Shown: positions 42,482-51,033, counted from the first letter of the stretch. The stretch is DNA of 64,000 bases from an uncultured Oscillospiraceae bacterium (GCA_934466475.1 CAKSLI010000008.1:15496-79495); one strand, 5' to 3'. Notes: generated by a model not told the origin, from the sequence alone. A program made the numbers and translations.

Positions 42482-43093
42482 TCAGCTTATTGCCACGCCG
42501 CGGAAGAAATTCCCGCGGTAGTAGTCAGTCGTTATATTTACTTCCTTGACCTGCGTACCCGGCATCAGGCAGGCGATCATAATTCCGTCTCCCGAATAGA
42601 TACCGCCGAATTCAGCGAAGCTCCCGCCCTCTGAGAAGAACACGAGGTCGCCTGGGACAAGCTCGGAATAGGATATCTCGGTGCCCCATTCGGACTGCGC
42701 CGAAACACCGCGCGGGCAGGTGATGTATCCGCTCTCACGGAGCACATAATAAATGAAACCGCTGTTATCGAAGCCTGTCTGCGGAGTTTCGCCGCCGTCA
42801 GTGAAATCGGTGCCGATAAGCGAGCGCGCCAGCAGGATAATGTCGCCGGTGGATTCGTTTTCGGAGCGCTCCGGCTCTGAGGATTCCTGGGTCGGCTGTG
42901 CCACTGGCTGCGTCTGGGCGTCTTCTGTCGGCAGCGTGACCGGCTCCGTATCCGGAGTAGTTATTGAAGAAGTGGTGCTCTCTGTCTGCGAGCTCTCCTC
43001 TTCGTGCCTGTTCTGGCTTATCGAAATGCCCACCGCGATTATGGCTACGGCTATGACAACGACTGACAGAACAAGGATAAGTGCGTTCTTCAA
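42482..43093 (-). CDS. Membrane-anchored NlpC/P60-like protein lacking catalytic Cys and His
   Basis: About 203 residues: a short N-terminus, one membrane helix (ILVLSVVVIAVAIIAVGISI), a Ser/Thr/Glu/Pro-rich linker of about 75 residues, and a C-terminal NlpC/P60-fold domain. In active cell-wall peptidases the motif is DCSGF and a later HVGIY. Here they read FDNSGF and FGGIYSG, so both catalytic residues are replaced. It may be a binding pseudo-enzyme. The open frame reaches 43174, but the promoter -10 is at 43182-43177, so the start must be internal. TTG 43093 (after AAAGGCGG) is my choice; ATT 43114 after AAAAGGTGA is possible. Confidence 0.7.
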   Translation of the reverse strand: MKNALILVLSVVVIAVAIIAVGISISQNRHEEESSQTESTTSSITTPDTEPVTLPTEDAQTQPVAQPTQESSEPERSENESTGDIILLARSLIGTDFTDGGETPQTGFDNSGFIYYVLRESGYITCPRGVSAQSEWGTEISYSELVPGDLVFFSEGGSFAEFGGIYSGDGIMIACLMPGTQVKEVNITTDYYRGNFFRGVAIS

Positions 43094-43138
43094 AGCTGCA
43101 TCCGCCTTTCTAATGGAATCACCTTTTAAGTTCCGATA

Positions 43139-43166
43139 TGCACGGAGTCTGCCGACAGACTCCGTG
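43139..43166 (-). other. 5'-leader hairpin of the NlpC/P60-like gene
   Basis: GCACGGAGTCTG/CAGACTCCGTGC, 12-bp perfect stem with a 4-nt loop, beginning within a few nt of the predicted transcription start. It may stabilise the mRNA. Confidence 0.65.
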
Positions 43167-43176
43167 CTATGCATTT

Positions 43177-43249
43177 ATTATACAACAAACACGATATGAA
43201 ATTCAATAGCAAAACGGTTACAATATTCTTACAATATGGTTACAATTCT
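43177..43249 (-). promoter_or_regulatory. Promoter with three WalR-like boxes before the NlpC/P60-like gene
   Basis: On the minus strand TTGAAT (43206-43201), an 18-bp spacer and TATAAT (43182-43177). Upstream lie three direct repeats of TGTAA(C/G) at exact 11-bp spacing (plus-strand TTACA copies from 43218, 43229 and 43240). TGTWAH-N5-TGTWAH is the binding site of WalR/YycF, which controls cell-wall hydrolases. The middle copy has G at its last base. Confidence 0.6.
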
Positions 43250-43286
43250 GTGAAAATTATTGCCGGTAAAGGCTGTGCCTCAGCTT

Positions 43287-46200
43287 TTATTCGAACCTGA
43301 ACCAGTCGAAGTCGAACTTTGAGCCCGGCATGAATACAAAGCTGATATCGTTGACCCCGGTTATCGCGGGGATATCGAAGCCCTGTTCGCTTCCGCCGTC
43401 CTGCATGAATTCCAGGAGCACGGTTTTCTGCGAGCCGCCCTGCGGAGTATAGCGGAGCTGTATCTGGTTCATGGGATTTCCGGTCCTGCCGGAGATCACC
43501 AGGCGTTCTGACCCGGCGGTGCCGAAATCCAGCGCCTCGTAGCTGATGATGACATTGTTTCCGATGTCGGTGACGCTTCTTCCGGTTATGCGGAAATCAT
43601 CGCCGTAAACGCTGTCCGCTTCGCCTGCCCAGTTGGTGTCGAATGCGCGCTCCACCTCGATGAACTGGAATCCGCCGAAAATTATCCGCGTATCTATTAC
43701 CACGGAAATAGTGTGGATTCCGGCGAGCCTCTGCGCCAGCGGGAAGTCCTGACCCGCAAAGCCGCACCAGTGCCCGTTGTTGGAGAAATCCGCACGGCAG
43801 AGCAGGGAGCCGCTGTCCGGAGTTCCCTCCCATATTTCGACCGGGACGTCGGCGCAGGTGCCGACGCTCAGCGAAACATACTCGGAGCCGGTCTTCCCGA
43901 AATCAACGTCATTGTAGACCATGACGGTTCTTCCGTCAAAGTTGGAGAGAGCGCCGTCCTCGATTATGTTTGTGGGGACGTTTGAGCTGTCCAGGGTGCT
44001 TGCGGAAATGAATGCGTATGCGTCACGCACCGCCGCGCCGAGCCCCTCCGCCGTGAACGGGATATCCGCGATTATCTGCGGGTGCTCCGCTCCGTTGAAT
44101 ATCATTGCGCGGACGAAGAATTCACCGTCGCCCTTTGCCCTGACGACAGCGCGGAGCCCCTCTCCGTCTATCTCTGCGAGGGAGCTTTCAACGCCGTTTC
44201 TGCGGACTACGCTCCAGCTTACGTCATTGTAGGTGCAGTTTTCCGGCAGGAGTTTCACGGTTATCTCGGCTGAGGAACGCTCCGGCGTAAGGGCGCTTCC
44301 GCCCTCAATATGCGGAATGAGCATTCTCGCGGGAACTTCTCCCGTATAAGCCGGGCACACCGCCGGGAATGCGTTTTCCGTTACAACGCTTACGCCCGCG
44401 GGAGTACCGCAGTCCTCTGAGCGGAGCGTGAGCTCTGCGGGATCCAGACCCTCGGAGTATGCGCGGACTGTGATATTTCCGGGCTCCAGTGTGCTCTCGA
44501 CCATTGCGAGGAGCTTTCCGGAGAACAGCCTGCGGTTGTCGCCCTTGTAGCTGTCGTAGTCGGTGGAATCTCCGTTGTCAAGACCGACAAGCCTGCCGGC
44601 GCCGGAGACTTCCACGCGGATACGGTTCCGCGCGTTTCCGACCGGAATGCCGGACTTGTCCGTTACGGATATCTCAACGAATGCGATATCCCTGCCGTCC
44701 GCAAGGATAGTTTCCCGGTCTGCGGACATGACCACCGCCGCCGGGTCGGAGGGCGTATGGAGCGCCTTTGATAATATTTCCGTTCCGTCCTCGGAATATC
44801 CAACCGCGCGGATAACTCCCGCCTCGAAAGGCACGGAAAAATGCGCGCGCATTTCGCTGTCCGCGTCAAGGTTCATGACGTGGGTGCCTATGCTCTTTCC
44901 GTTCAGGAAAAGCTCAATGTGGTGCGCGTTGCTGTAAACCAGCACGTCTATCAGCTCTCCGGGCATGAAATCCCAGCAGGAGGGAACGATGTGGAGCACC
45001 TTTTTCTGTTCCGGGCTGAGCCATACGCTCTGGTAGAAATAGTAGATGTCCTTCGGGAATCCCGCCGTGTCAACTATGCCGAAGTAGCTGTTCTTTGTGT
45101 TGTAGGGAGTAGGCTCGCCGATGTAGTCGAAGCCTGTCCAGATAAACTGACCGCAGCAGTAGGGGCAGTCGCGGTCGAGCCTCCAGGACTTCATCGCGGA
45201 GGAGCCCCAGCCCACAACGCTGTTGTCAAGGGAAGAGCACTGGTAGTCCTCGCCGGTGAGCAGCGGCAGCTCCGCCGGAAAATGGTAGATCCCCCTTGAA
45301 CGTACCGCGGAAGCCGTTTCGCTGCCGTAAATCACCCAGTCAGGGTATTTTGCGTGGTGCTCGTCATAGAGGTACTCGGAGTAGTTATAGCCGGCAAGTT
45401 TTACGACGTCTGAGCACTTCTGCGCATTCTGGTCGCCCATGTAGTTTGAGCCGATAGTCGGGGAGGCATTCCCCTTCGGGTCGTATTTCAGTACGTAGTC
45501 GTACAGCCGTTTTGTGATATCCAGACCATGCGGGTCTATCGTGTCGTTTATCTCGTTGCCTATGCTCCACATGATAATGCAGGGGTGGTTGCGGTCGCGC
45601 TCTATCCAGCTCTGAACGTCGCGCCCGGCGTGCTCGATAAAGAAGCGGTGGTTGTCGAATTCCGTCTTGGGCTTCTCCCACATATCGAAGGCTTCGCTGT
45701 CCACCAGCAGACCCATTTCATCGCAGAGCTGCACCAGCTGGCGCGCGGGCATGTTGTGGGAGGTGCGTATCGCGTTCACGCCCATTTCTTTCATTATGCG
45801 GAGCTGCCTTGCGAGCGCGGAGGTGTTCATCGCGGAGCCCAGCGCTCCGAGGTCGTGGTGCATGCAGACTCCGTGGAGCTTCATGGGAACTCCGTTCAGT
45901 GAGAACCCTCTGTCCGGGTCGAATTCAGCGGTGCGGAAGCCGAAGCTTTCGGTCACGCAGTCAAGGAGCTCGCCGCCGCTGTAAAGGCATATCTTCAGAG
46001 TGTAGAGGTTCGGCTCGTCAACGCTCCACAGCTCCGGACCGGAGCTTGTGAAGCTCGTGGAGAAGCTCTCCCTCATGCCGTCAAAATGAGCCTCCATGCC
46101 ATAGCCGCCCATGCTTGCGCCGGCGGGGTCGTAGAGCTCCATTAAAAGCCTTATTTCAGCAGGGACGCCAACGATGTCGGTTTCTACCTCGGTGCGCCAG

Positions 46201-46691
46201 CCGTCCTGCTGCTTTTCGGAGTGGATATACACGCCGTTCGTGCGGATATAGGTCAGCGGGCGGAGCTTCAGCGTAACATCGCGGAAGATCCCGGCTCCGG
46301 AATACCAGCGGGTATTAGGGGAGCGGTGCTGCACCCTCATCAGGAGCTCGTTTTCGCCTTCGCGGAGCAGGTCGGTTATGTCGAACTCAAACGCGGAGTA
46401 GCCGTAGGTCCAGCTTCCGGCTTCCTTTCCGTTCACGAACAGGGTGGAATCCATATAAACGCCGTCAAAATTCAGCAGCACCCTGCCAGAGAGCATTTCC
46501 TCAGAGCAGGAGAGCCTGCGGCGGTACCAGCCCTCGCCGGTCTCGTAGAGCTTCGATGTGTCGCCGATGAGCCAGTCGTGCGGGAGCTCCACGTCATACC
46601 AGTGCCCGGAGTTCAGCGCGGAGAGCTCCGTTCCGGGGTCGCGCAGGCAGAACTGCCAGTTGTCGTTAAAAAGAATGTTCTGAGCGGTCAT
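43287..46691 (-). CDS. GH2 family beta-galactosidase-like enzyme with C-terminal carbohydrate-binding-like modules
   Basis: A 1134-residue enzyme. In order: an N-terminal sugar-binding domain (PHDWLIGDTS...GWYRRRL), an Ig-like domain, and a TIM barrel with acid/base Glu in IIMWSIGNEIND (about 378) and nucleophile Glu in VIYGSETASAVRS (about 455). Then come beta-domains of the DUF4982/GH2-C5 kind with an Ig-like MSADRETILADGRDIAFVEI. From about 890 there are two similar beta-sandwich modules that look like CBM6/CBM35. No signal peptide is visible, so it should act on imported oligosaccharides, which makes binding modules surprising. The exact linkage (galactoside, glucuronide or mannoside) is open. 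It overlaps the HD gene (TAATG). Confidence 0.88.
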   Translation of the reverse strand: MTAQNILFNDNWQFCLRDPGTELSALNSGHWYDVELPHDWLIGDTSKLYETGEGWYRRRLSCSEEMLSGRVLLNFDGVYMDSTLFVNGKEAGSWTYGYSAFEFDITDLLREGENELLMRVQHRSPNTRWYSGAGIFRDVTLKLRPLTYIRTNGVYIHSEKQQDGWRTEVETDIVGVPAEIRLLMELYDPAGASMGGYGMEAHFDGMRESFSTSFTSSGPELWSVDEPNLYTLKICLYSGGELLDCVTESFGFRTAEFDPDRGFSLNGVPMKLHGVCMHHDLGALGSAMNTSALARQLRIMKEMGVNAIRTSHNMPARQLVQLCDEMGLLVDSEAFDMWEKPKTEFDNHRFFIEHAGRDVQSWIERDRNHPCIIMWSIGNEINDTIDPHGLDITKRLYDYVLKYDPKGNASPTIGSNYMGDQNAQKCSDVVKLAGYNYSEYLYDEHHAKYPDWVIYGSETASAVRSRGIYHFPAELPLLTGEDYQCSSLDNSVVGWGSSAMKSWRLDRDCPYCCGQFIWTGFDYIGEPTPYNTKNSYFGIVDTAGFPKDIYYFYQSVWLSPEQKKVLHIVPSCWDFMPGELIDVLVYSNAHHIELFLNGKSIGTHVMNLDADSEMRAHFSVPFEAGVIRAVGYSEDGTEILSKALHTPSDPAAVVMSADRETILADGRDIAFVEISVTDKSGIPVGNARNRIRVEVSGAGRLVGLDNGDSTDYDSYKGDNRRLFSGKLLAMVESTLEPGNITVRAYSEGLDPAELTLRSEDCGTPAGVSVVTENAFPAVCPAYTGEVPARMLIPHIEGGSALTPERSSAEITVKLLPENCTYNDVSWSVVRRNGVESSLAEIDGEGLRAVVRAKGDGEFFVRAMIFNGAEHPQIIADIPFTAEGLGAAVRDAYAFISASTLDSSNVPTNIIEDGALSNFDGRTVMVYNDVDFGKTGSEYVSLSVGTCADVPVEIWEGTPDSGSLLCRADFSNNGHWCGFAGQDFPLAQRLAGIHTISVVIDTRIIFGGFQFIEVERAFDTNWAGEADSVYGDDFRITGRSVTDIGNNVIISYEALDFGTAGSERLVISGRTGNPMNQIQLRYTPQGGSQKTVLLEFMQDGGSEQGFDIPAITGVNDISFVFMPGSKFDFDWFRFE

Positions 46692-47239
46692 TATACGTCC
46701 TCCAGTAGTTTATTCAGTGTGTCGAGGTACTGTCTTTCCGTTTCGGTGAACGGCTGAAAATCAAAGCAGGGATCAGTGAGCTTTTCGGGAGCGCTGTCAT
46801 ACAGCGGGAATCCGCCCAGCTCAAGGAATTCATAGTACAGCATGGCGTCGTCTATCCGGGAGACCTCGCGCATTACCGCCTCGTTTTCGGGGTCAACGCC
46901 GAAGCGCCGGTAAATTGTGTCCTGGAGCCGCTTTTCTATCACGCGGTATTCCGGGAGCCCCAGCTTCACCGGGCGGGTTATGTCGGAGATGTAAGCCTCG
47001 CTTGCGTCATGAAGCAGGCAGGCGAGACGGGTCTCCCGGGGGAGCCCCGCGGCGGCGGCCTCCGCTTCACAGGCGAGGCAGTGCTGTCCTACGGAATAGA
47101 AGCTCCTGAAATGCCCGTTCGCACGGCACAGCATTGAAAGCGCGTGTGCTATGTCCACGGAAGCTATGTTCTGGGAAAGCGGGTCCAGCGGCGAGAAGAA
47201 GATGCCGCTCCATGTGCGGATGAATCGCTTGTCGGTCAT
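46691..47239 (-). CDS. HD-domain phosphohydrolase (YfbR-like)
   Basis: A 182-residue HD protein. The metal site is visible as the His in SVGQHCLAC and the HD pair in LLHDASEAYISDITRPVK, with a later Asp in RIDDAML. The family includes YfbR-type 5'-deoxynucleotidases, and LHDASEAYISDI is the usual wording of that group. It is the first gene of a two-gene unit with the GH2 enzyme, an odd pairing of nucleotide and sugar functions. A perfect cre-like sequence is located just upstream of its ribosome site. Confidence 0.85.
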   Translation of the reverse strand: MTDKRFIRTWSGIFFSPLDPLSQNIASVDIAHALSMLCRANGHFRSFYSVGQHCLACEAEAAAAGLPRETRLACLLHDASEAYISDITRPVKLGLPEYRVIEKRLQDTIYRRFGVDPENEAVMREVSRIDDAMLYYEFLELGGFPLYDSAPEKLTDPCFDFQPFTETERQYLDTLNKLLEDV

Positions 47240-47251
47240 GGTATACCTCCA

Positions 47252-47265
47252 TGTGATCGTTTACA
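47252..47265 (-). promoter_or_regulatory. cre-like operator of the HD-GH2 operon
   Basis: Minus strand TGTAAACGATCACA fits TGWAANCGNTNWCA at every defined position, 12 nt before the HD start codon. It is a likely site for CcpA or another LacI-family repressor. Confidence 0.6.
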
Positions 47266-47340
47266 GTGCCTGGCGTAAAAATGCTCCACCCGCAGGTGAA
47301 GCGAACCGCGCGCTGTGCAGAATGCAGGCGCGCGGCGTTA

Positions 47341-48765
47341 TCAGATAGGTACTACCTGAACTGTGTCGTCTATTATGCAGACCCTTGACCTGCTGTATGT
47401 ATCGGTGATATCCAGGGAAAGGTAGTTTATGCAGAAGTGGCTTCCGGGATATATCTTGCCGTTTACTATCGCGCAGAGGTCATCGCGGTGCTTCAGGTCC
47501 GCATCAAGCTGGGCTATGTAAGCTTGAAGGTCCTTGCGGCGCACGGAGAAATACACCTTGTTCTGCGTTTCGGTCTTCATTTGGCGCGCCTGCATATCCG
47601 TGAGGGCTCCGCCCTGGATCTTCTTGCGGTTTTTCAGGAAGTCCACGTTTTTGGACGCCTGCTCGTATTTTTCGGTAGCGGCTGCGAGCTCGGCCTCAGC
47701 CTCGGTCTTGCGGGCGCAGATAACGGATCCGTCCCCGATGTTGATTTCAGTAGAGGTGTATTTTTCAGAGCCGATTATCCCGGCGGTAACATTCTTCATG
47801 GAGGTTATGACTCCCCCGGATATGACGCCGGTCTTGCCCTTGGCGTGGAGCTCGCCGTAGCAGAACACGTTGCAGAATGCGAACTGTGAGGATTCAACCG
47901 TACCCTGCGCCTTTATCTCGGTGTTCTCGCAGAAACCGATCTTGACATCGCCCTCTGCTTCCACTTTGCAGCCGATGGCGCCGCCGTTTATCACGATATT
48001 TCCCCCGGCTGAGAGGTCGGCGCTGAACGCCGTGCCCTCTATTTTAAGTGAGCGCCCCGCCTTTACCGAGAAGCCCTCCATTACGTTTCCCTTTATCAGC
48101 ACATCGCCGAAGAAATCAATGTTTCCTATCGAAAGATCAAGGTCAGCCTTGACGGTTACGGTGCTCTCCACATTGAAGCAGCCGGTGCCGTAAATGATAT
48201 GTCCGTCACAGGCGGAAACTATGTTTTTGCCGTCCGCCGTGAGCAGAGTATTTCTGCCGAGGGTCACGTTGACGGGCTTTCCCGCCTCCGGCTTTATGGG
48301 TCTGCCAAATATGTTGAGTCCGGGCTCACCGGGGGTGGGCAGCTTTATCTCGGCGATAACGGTGCCGCGCTTTATCGGGACGATGAGGTTCAGCTCGCGG
48401 TAATCGGCAACGCCGAATTCATCGTGCTTTGGCTTCGGAACGCGGTTCTTCTCAAACAGGAAGTTTATGGAGCCGTTCTCGCCGCGCTTTGCCGGGACAG
48501 CCCGTGCAACGCATATAGGGACCTCGTAAATTTTCCCGTCCACCATTCCGCGAACGGCCTCCTCGTCTATTCCGGAGGTAACTCCGCGCCTTACCAGCTC
48601 GCCCATTGCCTGCGGCGCAGAAATAGCCGCCCCCGTGCCGTGCGGGGCATGGAGGATCATGTTTGCCGTTGTGCCCTCCGGGTCGTAGCTTATCTCGACC
48701 CAGCCGTCCGTGTTATCCTTGCGCTCCTCAGCTGCTGTTACATCTATTTCAGGTTCGTTAGCCAT
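47341..48765 (-). CDS. FapA (DUF342) family protein
   Basis: A 474-residue soluble protein of the FapA family. The N-terminal part is mixed alpha/beta (to about 200). The centre, from about 180 to 350, is a right-handed beta-helix of short Gly/Val/Ile repeats (VTVKADLDLSIGNIDFFGDV, IEGTAFSADLSAGGNIVING). It then has a coiled-coil section (AEAELAAATEKYEQASKNVDFLKNRKKIQGG...) and a small end domain. FapA proteins are poorly understood; some in Vibrio affect flagellar and c-di-GMP-related behaviour and some are polymer-forming cell-envelope proteins. The three c-di-GMP and chemotaxis genes in the window fit such a role only loosely. A leader of about 135 nt with an attenuator-like hairpin precedes it. 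Confidence 0.85.
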   Translation of the reverse strand: MANEPEIDVTAAEERKDNTDGWVEISYDPEGTTANMILHAPHGTGAAISAPQAMGELVRRGVTSGIDEEAVRGMVDGKIYEVPICVARAVPAKRGENGSINFLFEKNRVPKPKHDEFGVADYRELNLIVPIKRGTVIAEIKLPTPGEPGLNIFGRPIKPEAGKPVNVTLGRNTLLTADGKNIVSACDGHIIYGTGCFNVESTVTVKADLDLSIGNIDFFGDVLIKGNVMEGFSVKAGRSLKIEGTAFSADLSAGGNIVINGGAIGCKVEAEGDVKIGFCENTEIKAQGTVESSQFAFCNVFCYGELHAKGKTGVISGGVITSMKNVTAGIIGSEKYTSTEINIGDGSVICARKTEAEAELAAATEKYEQASKNVDFLKNRKKIQGGALTDMQARQMKTETQNKVYFSVRRKDLQAYIAQLDADLKHRDDLCAIVNGKIYPGSHFCINYLSLDITDTYSRSRVCIIDDTVQVVPI

Positions 48766-48797
48766 AATTACACCGCCATTCTAGTTGTTGCCATGCC

Positions 48798-48897
48798 GCT
48801 TCCGCAGCAGAAAAAAATACCGAAGCCTGCTTGATCTCGGCGGGCTTCAGCCGTGTTCCTGTTTTCGTATGCATGTGATCCGCCAAACGCGGAAGCT
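48798..48897 (-). promoter_or_regulatory. Structured leader with internal terminator before the FapA-like gene
   Basis: Transcribed leftward, the leader opens with GCTTCCGC (48897-48890), which can pair with GCGGAAGC (48805-48798). Between them is a terminator: CTGAAGCCCGC/GCAGGCTTCGG followed by TATTTTTTT. So a long-range closing stem and an internal terminator share one leader, the design of an attenuator or riboswitch. I do not recognise a known riboswitch class. Confidence 0.5.
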
Positions 48898-48906
48898 CTT
48901 TACTTT

Positions 48907-48935
48907 ATTATAGCATATAGGCGTGAAAACTTCAA
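48907..48935 (-). promoter_or_regulatory. Promoter of the FapA-like gene
   Basis: Minus strand TTGAAG (48935-48930), a 17-bp spacer and TATAAT (48912-48907) with TGc before it. Confidence 0.75.
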
Positions 48936-49090
48936 TACAAAATTGATATTTTTTTTAATGAGCCGGACTCATGAACCACTTCTGTGCGTCAGCCGCTCAA
49001 ATGTTCCGATGATTATGCGCCGAAGGGGTCGTCATGGTAAGATTTTATGATGTTCCGGGAAAATTTTCTGATAAAAATTCTGCAAACCTC

Positions 49091-49119
49091 TTGAAAACGT
49101 TTACAGGATATGATATAAT
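49091..49119 (+). promoter_or_regulatory. GH26 promoter overlapped by a perfect cre-like operator
   Basis: TTGAAA 49091-49096, a 17-bp spacer and TATAAT 49114-49119 with TGa in front. TGAAAACGTTTACA (49092-49105), a full match to the cre consensus, covers the -35 region, which predicts repression by CcpA or a LacI-type regulator. Confidence 0.75.
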
Positions 49120-49132
49120 ACATATAAATTAA

Positions 49133-49290
49133 GGTCACCTCTAAAAACCTTGTTTGAGTGAAAATGTGTATAGCACACCGCCTGCTTCTTCAAACCTCCT
49201 CGTAAGGCATACAGCCTTACTTCGTCGGCTTTCATCGCATTCGGCGCACTCTACCCATTTTCCCTTTTTAAACCGGTTTTTAGAGGTTCC
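49133..49290. repeat. Family-2 inverted-repeat element (C) between promoter and GH26 gene
   Basis: 158 bp with ends GGTCACCTCTAAAAACC and GGTTTTTAGAGGTTCC, flanked by ATTAA duplications (49128-49132, 49291-49295). It is nearly identical to copy B without the extra 71-bp block. It begins about 7 nt after the predicted transcription start, so its hairpin forms most of the 5' leader. Confidence 0.88.
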
Positions 49291-49340
49291 ATTAAGTAAT
49301 TAAACGCGGACGAGCGTAAAATCTGAAAGGAAGAACACCA

Positions 49341-50786
49341 ATGGAACAGAAGATCTATGCAATCGAAATGGGCGCGGCAAAGTGCGCAGTGGACCTCGGC
49401 GATGGAAGCGAGCGCGGCGAGTATGTAAACCAGGATTATATCCTCCACAAGCTGGGCAGACCGCACCGTGCGATAAGCCTGATGTACTGCTACTATCCGC
49501 TGGACAAGACATGGCCTGCACGCGCGCGTGACGCATTCGCAGACCAGGAGGTAAGCTTCCAGTGGGACTACCCCTACGACGATTACTTCACCTACAAGGG
49601 CGGAATCGGCGGAACCACTGACGGCGAGCCCTTTACATGCATGAAGGATGTGCGCCGCCACGGTCAGGACGTTATCCTCACCATGACCATCGACCCGAAT
49701 CTTACCGATGACTACCTCATCAAGATAGCGCAGGAGCTGCGCACATACGGCAGAATGCAGCTGCGTATCAACCACGAGGCGACCGGCAACTGGTTCAGCT
49801 TCACAAAGCGCGCTACATACCAGCAGATCGCGGATTTCTATGTGCGCTTCCATAACATAATCAAGAAGGAAGCCCCGAACGTTTCCACAATCCTCTGCAT
49901 AGGCGGCGTTGAGCACCCCGAAAAGGGCGGCGAGATCGAGATGGAGAAGGAGTTTGCAGACGCTGTAAGGGCTACCGACATCTGGTCCGTTGATAAGTAC
50001 ATGAGCCTGCACTGGGGCTGGCCCTATGACGTTGCAGACGTTGGCGGCACGAGCTTCAGCAGAAGCAAGGTATCCGACACATACAACCTGACAAAGCTTT
50101 CCCAGAAGCGCTACAAGGAGCTCTGCGGCGGCGTCCAGAAGCCCATGGTAATGAGCGAATTCAATGCTGACGGCGATGTTACCGGTCCGTACGATCAGGC
50201 GGCGATGATAAAGGAATTCTGCGATATGCTGAAGAACGACCCCGAGCAGGGCTGGTTCAGCGGATTCACATTCTATCAGTTCCGCGACCGCGGCAGACTG
50301 GGACTTGAGATTGAGGATCCCAATAACCAGGACGTTGGCATTGAGCAGCCCGCGCTCCAGACATACAAGGAGATAATCCACGACGACTATTTCTATCCGT
50401 CAATGAAGCAGGGCGCAGAGGCGCAGCTTCCCATGAAGCTCCGCTGGGGCGGCAGCGAGGACGCGACAGGTATCGCAATCCCGCTCCACTTCGACAAGAG
50501 CCCGGTATTCTGCGAGGCGACCTTTGACGAGCCCCTCAACCTTATGATGGAGCTCAACGGCAAGTGGTTCTACAAGAGCCCCGAGGCAAAGACCATCGAC
50601 TTTATGCCGGCATTCTTCGAGAAGCCCCTTGACGGCGCGGCTGACCTCACGCTCAAGATATTTGCACCTCCCGCTTCTGGCGAGAATGATCCCTCCCAGG
50701 GCGATGACTGGCAGACAAACTACTATACCACTATCACAAAGCTGCCGGATATCCGTATCAGATTCGCTCCCATTATTGAGGGCTGA
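49341..50786 (+). CDS. GH26-like (clan GH-A) glycoside hydrolase
   Basis: A 481-residue protein with a TIM-barrel glycosidase domain (to about 355) and a beta-sandwich C-terminal domain of about 120 residues. The acid/base candidate is in LRINHEATGNWFSF (Glu about 145) and the nucleophile in MVMSEFNAD (about 271), in the positions expected for beta-mannanase-type GH26 enzymes, though it is divergent (RINHEATG versus RPLHEANG). There is no signal peptide. The substrate is probably a mannan or glucomannan oligosaccharide. The start follows GAAAGGAAG. It is controlled from the cre-containing promoter 220 nt upstream, across a repeat element. A second GH26 gene follows. Confidence 0.75.
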   Translation: MEQKIYAIEMGAAKCAVDLGDGSERGEYVNQDYILHKLGRPHRAISLMYCYYPLDKTWPARARDAFADQEVSFQWDYPYDDYFTYKGGIGGTTDGEPFTCMKDVRRHGQDVILTMTIDPNLTDDYLIKIAQELRTYGRMQLRINHEATGNWFSFTKRATYQQIADFYVRFHNIIKKEAPNVSTILCIGGVEHPEKGGEIEMEKEFADAVRATDIWSVDKYMSLHWGWPYDVADVGGTSFSRSKVSDTYNLTKLSQKRYKELCGGVQKPMVMSEFNADGDVTGPYDQAAMIKEFCDMLKNDPEQGWFSGFTFYQFRDRGRLGLEIEDPNNQDVGIEQPALQTYKEIIHDDYFYPSMKQGAEAQLPMKLRWGGSEDATGIAIPLHFDKSPVFCEATFDEPLNLMMELNGKWFYKSPEAKTIDFMPAFFEKPLDGAADLTLKIFAPPASGENDPSQGDDWQTNYYTTITKLPDIRIRFAPIIEG

Positions 50787-50800
50787 TAACTTTTTAAATA

Positions 50801-50826
50801 AGCAGGGACGGTGCTCCGCCCCTGCT
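50801..50826 (+). terminator. Hairpin after the first GH26 gene
   Basis: AGCAGGGACGG/CCGCCCCTGCT with loop TGCT; only a short T stretch follows. The rest of 50787-51033 is without a gene; a possible -10 TATACT is at 50989-50994, with no good -35. Confidence 0.6.
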
Positions 50827-51033
50827 TTGGTGTTTATAAAATTTTTTCCGGAGAATTTCCCCGGGCGGTATTTCCGCTGTTTTTCGGACTTTGGCGGCGC
50901 ACAATAATCAATACCGCGCGTTGACCGACATATCAAAAAAGCATATCCGAAATCATTAGCCTATCACATCATTTTCACAATAATACTGTATACTCATTGA
51001 CAATGTGCCGGAAACACAGGAGGATTTGACATA

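Noticed and set aside
43094..43174. ATG start at 43174 for the NlpC/P60-like protein
   Set aside because: It lies between the -10 and the expected transcription start, so it would not be on the mRNA.
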